Shown here piece by piece: positions 46,801-55,800 of a DNA stretch of 64,000 bases. Below the pieces are notes generated by a model. It ran no database searches, was not told the origin of the DNA, and worked only from the letters and a program-made list of their open reading frames with translations. The stretch's first letter is position 1. Every line of letters starts with the position of its first letter. The position numbers were made by a program, and so were the translations under genes. Source of the DNA: Siphonodentalium dalli (lineage: Eukaryota > Mollusca > Scaphopoda > Gadilida > Siphonodentaliidae); contig CP136069.1 in the NCBI GenBank assembly GCA_032622095.1, forward strand, positions 10,432,036-10,496,035, given 5' to 3'.

Positions 46801-49800
46801 ATGCATTCTCTTATATATGCGAGGCGACCTATGGTCGACTCGCATATATAAGAGAATGCATTGGCACAGGGCATAACTGTAACCATCACAATGTGGTCAA
46901 TGAACCGGTTCCAATGATATCCATATTTGTATGGTGTTATTGAGACAGACCGAAGATATTTTAGGCTGTTGAAGCTTTATTTGGGCGTTTTTGGCCGCTC
47001 TGTTGGGTAAAGGGTTAAATTCGCGCACATGTGGGTGTGCAAATAATAGTACTGAGTAATTTAAATTTAAATTGTTGAATGTCTGAGGCTTGGTTTGAGT
47101 TTCTTATACAGTAATGCTCTAAGTACCCCGAGAGCTTTCCGATGAATGGCAACAAGCCATATTTCCGACTAAATCCTGAAAAGTTACCCATAATTCTGCT
47201 GTGGTTAAGAAGTCGATTACTTAGAGCATTACTGTACACTAATATACGTACATGTAAGGTATGCATGGCGGGATTGTTTCGGCCAGGACCTGCCTGTAAG
47301 TTTTAAATGCAGCCGTACTATCTATCAACTGACTGAACTCCACCACAGCCTGTAAAATAAAAATAGTACATGTATCTGGAGATCAGGCCCTGAGAATAAG
47401 GTGATGTTCCCAGAGGGAGAATTTAGTGACGCTACCCCGCACAGTGGGCTAGCATCACTAAATTCACCCTCTGACGACCTCTGGGATACCTAGACTCTGA
47501 TTTAAGTTCAAGGACGGTGAATATTGTTAACTGGTTAATTTAGTGCCCAAACCATGGGATAAAGTAGTATAGAGTGTGGGTGATAGAGCATGTTACGATT
47601 GTTTGAATTTCTAAAATGTTTTCAATAGTTCCAATAACTCCTTACATTTGCGTGACTGGGTGAGAAATACATAGATAGAATGACACAAGTTTGTCATGCC
47701 TCCGGTTCTCGTTTTACCATCGTGTCACAACAAACTCGTGCAATAACGTTAACCAGTTCACACAACTGTGTTGTTCTATGTTTATTGCACACTCTGAAGA
47801 TTGCAGCTTGTAACATACTAACATTTAGGTCGATATTGTTGTATTTAATTGAACAAACATGTGCTTAATGTAGACTATACCCCATAATTTAGCGAAGACA
47901 TTTTCTGTTAAAGTTGACGTCGCCAGTGACGTTGTTGACGTAATAGGTTTGTATTGTTCAAGAACAATACACATTTTTTTTATTGAACGTTTCAATTATT
48001 CTGTATTTTGCCGTATTTCGCACAAATAAGCCATTGGGTGTGCAATAAACTGTATTACTGTCACGTCATTGGGGGAAAAGTGGAAGAGCAATCTGGCAAC
48101 AGAGCTTATATGGACATTTGGAGATGACGTCATCAGAGGTTACAGGTCAGGAAACAGGATAAAATGTAACATAGAATTTTCGTACCGGGTTTGTTAACTC
48201 TTCCTTGTTAATATTTTGGGATATACCATATAGTTCAGTGGGCAAGATGACTTTGACGGAGATACATAGGGTATGTAATTACAAGGGCGTCGGATCATCG
48301 GATGGGTGATGGAGCATGTTACGATTGTTTGCATTTCTAAAATGTTTTCAATAGTTCCAATGACTCCCTACATTTGCGTGACTGGGTGAGAAATACACGT
48401 CATTGGCAGGTATGGCATAGATAAATACACTGTATTACTGTCACGTCATTGGCAGGTATGGCATAGATAAATACACTGTATTACTGTCACGTCATTGGCA
48501 GGTATGGCGTAGATAAATACACTGTATTACTGTCACGTCAATGGCAGGTATGGCGTAGATAAATACACTGTATTACTGTCGCGTCATTGGCAAGTATGGC
48601 ATAGATAAATACACTGTATTACTGTCACGTCAATGGCAGGTATGGCGTAGATAAATACTGTATTACTGTCACGTCATTGGCAGGTATGGCGTAGATAAAT
48701 ACACTGTATTACTGTCACATCATTGGCAGGTATGGCGTAGATAAATACACTGCATTACTGTCACGTCATTGGCAGGTATGGCGTAGATAAATACACTGTA
48801 ATTCTGTCACGTCATTGGCAGGTATGGCATAGATAAATACACTGTAATTCTGTCACGTCATTGGCAGGTACGGCATAGATAAATACACTGTATTACTGTC
48901 ACGTCATTGGCAGGTATGGCATAGATAAATACACTGTATTACTGTCACGTCATTGGCAGGTATGGCATAGATAAATACACTGTCACGTCATTGGCAGGTA
49001 TGGCGTAGATAAATACACTGTATTACTGTCACGTCATTGGCAGGTACGGCATAGATAAATACACTGTATTACTGTCACGTCATTGGCAGGTATGGCGTAG
49101 ATAAATACACTGTATTACTGTCACGTCATTGGCAGGTATGGCGTAGATAAATACACTGTATTACTGTCACGTCATTGGCAGGTATGGCATAGATAAATAC
49201 ACTGTATTACTGTCACGTCATTGGCAGGTATGGCGTAGATAAATACACTGTATTACTGTCACGTCATTGGCAGGTATGGCATAAATAAATACACTGTATT
49301 ACTGTCACGTCATTGGCAGGTATGGCATAGATAAATACACTGTATTACTGTCACGTCATTGGCAGGTATGGCGTAGATAAATACACTGTATTACTGTCAC
49401 GTGATTGGCAGGTATGGCATAGATAAATGCACTGTATTACTGTCACGTCATTGGCAGGTATGGCGTAGATAAATGCAGCAAGACAAAAACAGCATGCTAG
49501 GCTAAAATTTTAGGCGTTATTCTAATAGACCTAAAGTTAGATTTTAAAAATTAGGATACAGCATCTTCAACCTCACACACACGACAAGCCAAGAAGAGTG
49601 AATCTAAATTGTCAAATGCAATAATCAAATCAAATTGAATCAGCAGCCCGATTCACGAATCAAATCTCGAAGCTTCGCAGGTCCCCGAGAAGTTAGTTAC
49701 AACCGTGTCAGGACTGTCTACATTCAGTATCTTCAGGATAATTGTAAGTGTCCCCGAAGTCCACAAATGTTATCACAATAACTGAATAAGCTGATTATAG

Positions 49801-52800
49801 TGTGTCAATCATTTGCAGAATGAGGCTCCCATAGGGTGAATTTAGTGATGATATCCCATATAGCAGGCTGGCATCGCCAAATTCACCCTCTGGGGACCTC
49901 ATTCTGCATGGTCTTATCTGCTATGGGAGACCGAGACTCAGATTGAAGTTCCCAAAGGTGAATATTTTGATGTACACCCTTTGGGAACATCGATTATGAA
50001 ATGTGTCATCTGCCAATTTGGGGATATAGAGAAACTAAACTAAAAATAAGAAATAGAATCTATGTGAGAAGTTTCTATAGAAATTTTATAATAAAAAAAC
50101 TTTCCAGAGAAGATGAGGCCTAAGCAGAATGAGGTCAACAGAGGGTGAAATTTAGTGATGCTATGCGGGATAGTGTCACTAAATTCACCGTCTGGGAACC
50201 TCATTCTGCAATGGCAGACACCTTATTCTCAGGCCTGAAGACCATAAGAGTCCATTCAGAGTTGACTGAAGAAAATGATGCCATCGTATTCAGTGGTTGG
50301 TATAACTGTCCCCTATTGTATTGTTTTTATAAGTACCTCTGTGTTTTGTTTCTGCCATTCGAGTCTTCTAACTGGAGCCGAGCTCAGTGCAGATAGAATT
50401 GCCAGATAGGAATTAAAATTGTTCAGTTTTCTGAGGTGCTGAAATATAACATAATGTCAAAAACTAAATAGCAAGTCTCTATCAATATGTTCAAAGTACA
50501 GTCCATTCTGCTTAACCCTTTACCCAACAGAAGGGCCCTGTGCCAATGCATTCTCTTATATATGCGAGTCGACCATAGGTCGCCTCGCATATATAAGAGA
50601 ATGCATTGGCTTAACACATTAAAAATTATAAAATTGTTAAAGAATGTAAGAAAAATGGTAAAAAGTGTTAAAAAAAGTTTTTGTTTAGGCCAATGCATTC
50701 TCTTATATATGCGAGGCGACCTATGGTCGACTCGCATATATAAGAGAATGCATTGGCACAGGGCATAACTGTAACTATCACAATGTGGTCAAGGAGCCGG
50801 TTCCAATGATATCCATATTTGTATGGTTCTATTGAGACAGACCGAAGATATTTTAGGCTGTTGAAGCTTTATTTGGCCGGTTTGTTGGGTAAAGGGTTAA
50901 TAGCAAAGCGTGGTACAAGGGTTTTTCTATTCAATAAATTGAATATTCTTTTATACGAAATGATCTAATATTTAGCATACTTTTTATTGAAACGGAAGCA
51001 TGAATGGCTGGTCGGTAATTAAATACGAGGCATGTTTATCGGCATATCAGTTATATATCGTTTGTTGAAAAAACTGATTATTAATCATATTCTTCATAAT
51101 TGTCGAAAAGAACAGTATTTTGCAAGATATTTGAGTAAATTCCTGGAAACCCTTATTCAAATAAGTGGTTTTAGTCAAAGTTCTATGCAAATATGAGAAA
51201 ATAAAATTATATAACTTTTCAAACTCTTCATTCATTATAGTTTGTTGGAAAAATATTGGAAGCCATAGTATTTTACATAATGTAAACAGACAACAAACCG
51301 GAAGTCAAAGGTCACCTGGCACTATTTCCTGTTATTAAACGAACGTTTAATATCACAATTTATAGAATGGGTTTATTGAATGGAATAAGGCTAGGATCAT
51401 GTAATAAATATAATTGTAATTCAAGTTGAATATCTGCCACTGAAACACAGATTATGATTGGCCTGGAGCCGCTAACTTTAGTTTTTGATTCACAAAGAAT
51501 CAATTGCTGATCAGAAGACATATTTTAAGGGAGCACTGTGTCATTGAAAAGTCACATAAATTACGTCACTGCATGCGCTTCCAGGAGTCGCATAAACGAG
51601 TCAAACATAACGTTGTTTTCAATATATACGGTTTGATAACATGAAGTTGTTTTAGCACGGTTACGACTAACCCCAAAGAACGCACCCAGAGATTGAGGAA
51701 GTTGTTTTAGCGCGGTTACGACTAACCCCATGGAACGCACCCAGAGATTTTATCACCGCAAGAAGGAAATCTCACTTTAAAGCATCTAATGTCAATAAAA
51801 AGTGTTTTTCATGAAGTGTCTTTAAAAAATTTTGGTGGATTGAATTACAATGGGGATAAAAGGTCGGCTGACCACAGTGTCCCCCAACAACGTGGCAAGT
51901 CGATGCCGCTTTGTTAAAGAAATTTTTTTAAATGTTTAAATGTTCTAAGTCGAAAGGGTTAATAATTCATTAAAAAAAATATTTTTCCGTCATCTATATA
52001 CATGTTGCACATCTCCAATATGTGGGTAACAATAGTCTGAAGTTTCAAATATCTACGATCAAAACTGTAGGAGGAGTTGATTACACCATGAAGGTACCCT
52101 CATACAGAAAATTATAAAAATGTTTTTCAAAGTCAAAAGGCCCATAACTCTGGGAAAAATCATTGAATCAAACTCAAATTCGAACTTGACCTGTATTTTG
52201 ATATGAACGACCCACAAAAAAACAGAATTTCCAATTAAACAATCCAAACATGAGTTATCGTCCGGAAACCAAAGAAAAAACAAGAAAACTCTAGGAAAAA
52301 TCATCGGATCAAACTCAAATTCGAACTTGACCTGTATTTTGATATGAACGACCCACAAAAAAACAGAATTTCCAATTAAACAATCCAAACATGAGTTATC
52401 GTCCGGAAACCAAAGAAAAAACAAGAAAACTCTAGGAAAAATCATCGGATCAAACTCAAATTTGAACTCAACTTGTATCTTGATGACGGTATTTGCAATT
52501 AAAGGATCCAAACTTGAGATTTCATCCGGAAACCGACAAAAGTGAGAAACTTTCTAAGTAAAAAAAAAGTTGAAAAAAGGAAAATAACTCCATAAAAGAA
52601 CATCAGATCAAACCCAGAATTGCAGAGCACCTGTGTTCATGGTTGAGACACCTACATACCAAGTTTCAATCAAATCGGATGATCATTACTGGAGTTATAA
52701 CTCCGGATGGACGGACGCACACACGGACGGATGGACAGACGAGACGCACGGACGGACGAGACGAACGGGGACGCACGGGGCTGATTACAATAGTCCCCCG

Positions 52801-55800
52801 AAAATAAATTTTTTGGGGAACAATAAAAAATACCCTGTTCCATTGGCAAGCTGGTCGTTCACAATAAACTATTTTCATGCTCGAATCACCGAATATCCAA
52901 CTCAATAGAGTATGTTTATCCCCTAAATATATATATAAAGATACGTACCCGTAGTATTTTGATATATTTAATTAAGTATTTTTCTCTGTCCTTTGGATCC
53001 TCCTGGGTGAGTATTTTGGTCCTACAACTGTAAAAACGAAGGAAACCAATTACGTGATTTACTGTAAAAATGAAGGAAACCAATTACTTGTAAAAACGAA
53101 GGAAACCAATTACGTGTAAAAACGAAGGAAACCAATTACGTGTAAAAACGAAGGAAACCAATTACGTGTAAAAACGAAGGAAACCAATTACGTGATTTAA
53201 CTGTAAAAACGAAGGAAACCAATTACGTGATTTAACTGTAAAAACGAAGGAAACCAATTACGTGATATTCAATGAATATAACATTACACAGGTGATAACA
53301 TTTCACAGGTGATAACATTTCACAGGTGATAACATTACACAGGTGATAACATTACACAGGTGATAACATTACACAGGTGATAACATTACACAGGTGATAA
53401 CATTACACAGGTGACTACATTACACAGGTGATAACATTACACAGGTGATAACATGATAACATTTGCAGATTTACAGGAAAAAATGTCATGAGGCTCTTTA
53501 GTTTCATTCAAAATTGAGTTCAGAAACACTACTTATGTTCAAGCCTTGAAATTAGTACTGTACGTCGGATCCGATAATCCAAATCCGAATTCGGATCCAG
53601 ATTGGATTCAGAATTGTCGTCGGATTCGGATTCAGAGTCCGATTTTCAAAAATGCTGTCGGATTCGGATCGTCTGGGTCGGACCGTACAATCCGATCTCC
53701 ATCATGTTACATTTATGGGGTGGATAACTTGGATTCTAAGTTTCTAACTCAGTCTCAGATTAAACGTAGGGCCTATATAAATGTAGGCTACTCTTACTGC
53801 CATCTTAGTGTGTCAAGGTCAGATGAAATTTCTAGTAAATCTGACTTCACGATTCCGCGAAAACACATTTTCTCAGAAGTTAGACTACATACTCCAATCC
53901 GTCCAGTCGTTCCAGCCTCAATCAACTTAAATTACAGAGCAGTACAGACTACAGAGTACAGATGTTTCGTTAGTTCGTAACTTCATACCACCATGTCACT
54001 TACACTGTATGTACTACGTAGTGTCTTACACTTACAGTACTTAGGTAAGTTAGGACAAAGTTCCAGATTCCCGAATCCCCAATTCCCGATCATCCCGTTA
54101 AATTCTCTAACTTTTCTTATATGCGACTACACTTCACCCCAATGACCCATCCCTTGACCTCAGCAACAAAAGTTTGATGTTGAGACACACATTTTACATG
54201 ATATTGTCACACTATTTGCAATTTATATGTTGCGGATTCGGGTCGGATTTCGGATCGGATTTAGCGATACACATCGGATTCGGATTCGGATTCAAAATTG
54301 ACATCGGATTTCGGATTCGGATCGGATTCAAAATAGCCATCGGATTCGGATTTTCAAAAATGCTGTCGGATCGGATTTTGGGTTCATGTCGGATCCGACG
54401 CACAGCACTACTTGAAATAGGGTGTCTGTCATTTGCAGAATGAGGTCCCCAGAGGGTGAATTTAGTGATGCTACCCTGCATAGCGGGCTAGCATCACCAA
54501 ATTCACCCTCTGGGAACCTCATTCTTCTGAGGTGTAAGCAAAATGAGGTCCCCAGAGGGTGAATTTGGTGATGCTAGCCCGCTATGCGGGGTAGCATCAC
54601 TAAATTCACCCTCTGGGGACCTCATTCTGCAAATGACAGACACCCTATTTCAAGCCTTGCTTATGTTAGAGGCCCACAATTTATGCATCCAATAGTAAAT
54701 GTTTAAAATCTTATCTTCCAATGTCTCCCCATGTATAATATCTGAGGTGGTAATGTTGAAGTTATAATTATTATGGTCAATATGGATATAGTGTGTGATA
54801 TTTGCAGAAGGAGGTTCCCAGAGGGTGAATTTAGTGATGTTATCCCACACAATGGGCTAGCATAACCAAATTCACCCTCTGGGAACATCATTCTGATTGG
54901 CCTCATCTACTATGGGAGACCTAGACAGATATTTAAGTTGCCAGATGGTGAATATTGTGATGTGCACCCATTGGGCACCTCAATTATGCAATGTTTCATC
55001 TGCCAATTTGGGGATTTAGAGAAACTAAACTAAAAAAGAAACAGCAAATTTCTGAAGAAACAATAAAAAACTGGTTAACCCTTTACCCAACAAACCGGCC
55101 AAAACCGGCCAAATAAAGCTTCAACAGCCTAAAATATCTTCCGTCTGTCTCAATAAAACCATACAAATATGGATATCATTGGAACCGGCTCCTTGACCAC
55201 ATTGTGATAGTTACAGTTATGCCCTGTGCCAATGCATTCTCTTATATATGCGAGTCGACCATAGGTCGCCTCGCATATATAAGAGAATGCATTGGCCTAA
55301 AAAAAATCTTTTTTTAACACCTTTTACCATTTTTTCTTACATTCTTTAACAATTTTATAATTTTTAATGTGTTAAGCCAATGCATTCGCTTATATATGCG
55401 AGGCGACCTATGGTCGACTCGCATATATAAGAGAATGCTTTGGCACAGGGCCCTTCTGGTGGGTAAAGGGTTAATTTGATAAATGATAATAAAGATACTT
55501 TAGGTCCATAGAGGGTGAATTTGTGGGCAAAGTTGGCAAGCTTTACTAAATTCACCCTCTGGGGACCTCATTCTGCTAGTGACCGGCACCATATTTGCAG
55601 ACCTGGGCTCATGGCCAATTAAAATAAGATAAATATCAAGATAAATATTATTTAAAGTTGGAGATAAACATTATACAAAACCAAGCCTGGATATAGTGTG
55701 TCGGTCATTTGCAGATTGAGGTCCCCAGAGGGTGAATATAGTGACACTATCCCGCACAGTGGGCTAGCATCACCAAATGCACCCTCTTGGGACCACATTC

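Noticed and set aside
53546-53980. 144-codon plus frame
   Set aside because: Lies in the CGGATT-rich end of a non-autonomous hAT-like element; no transposase motif.
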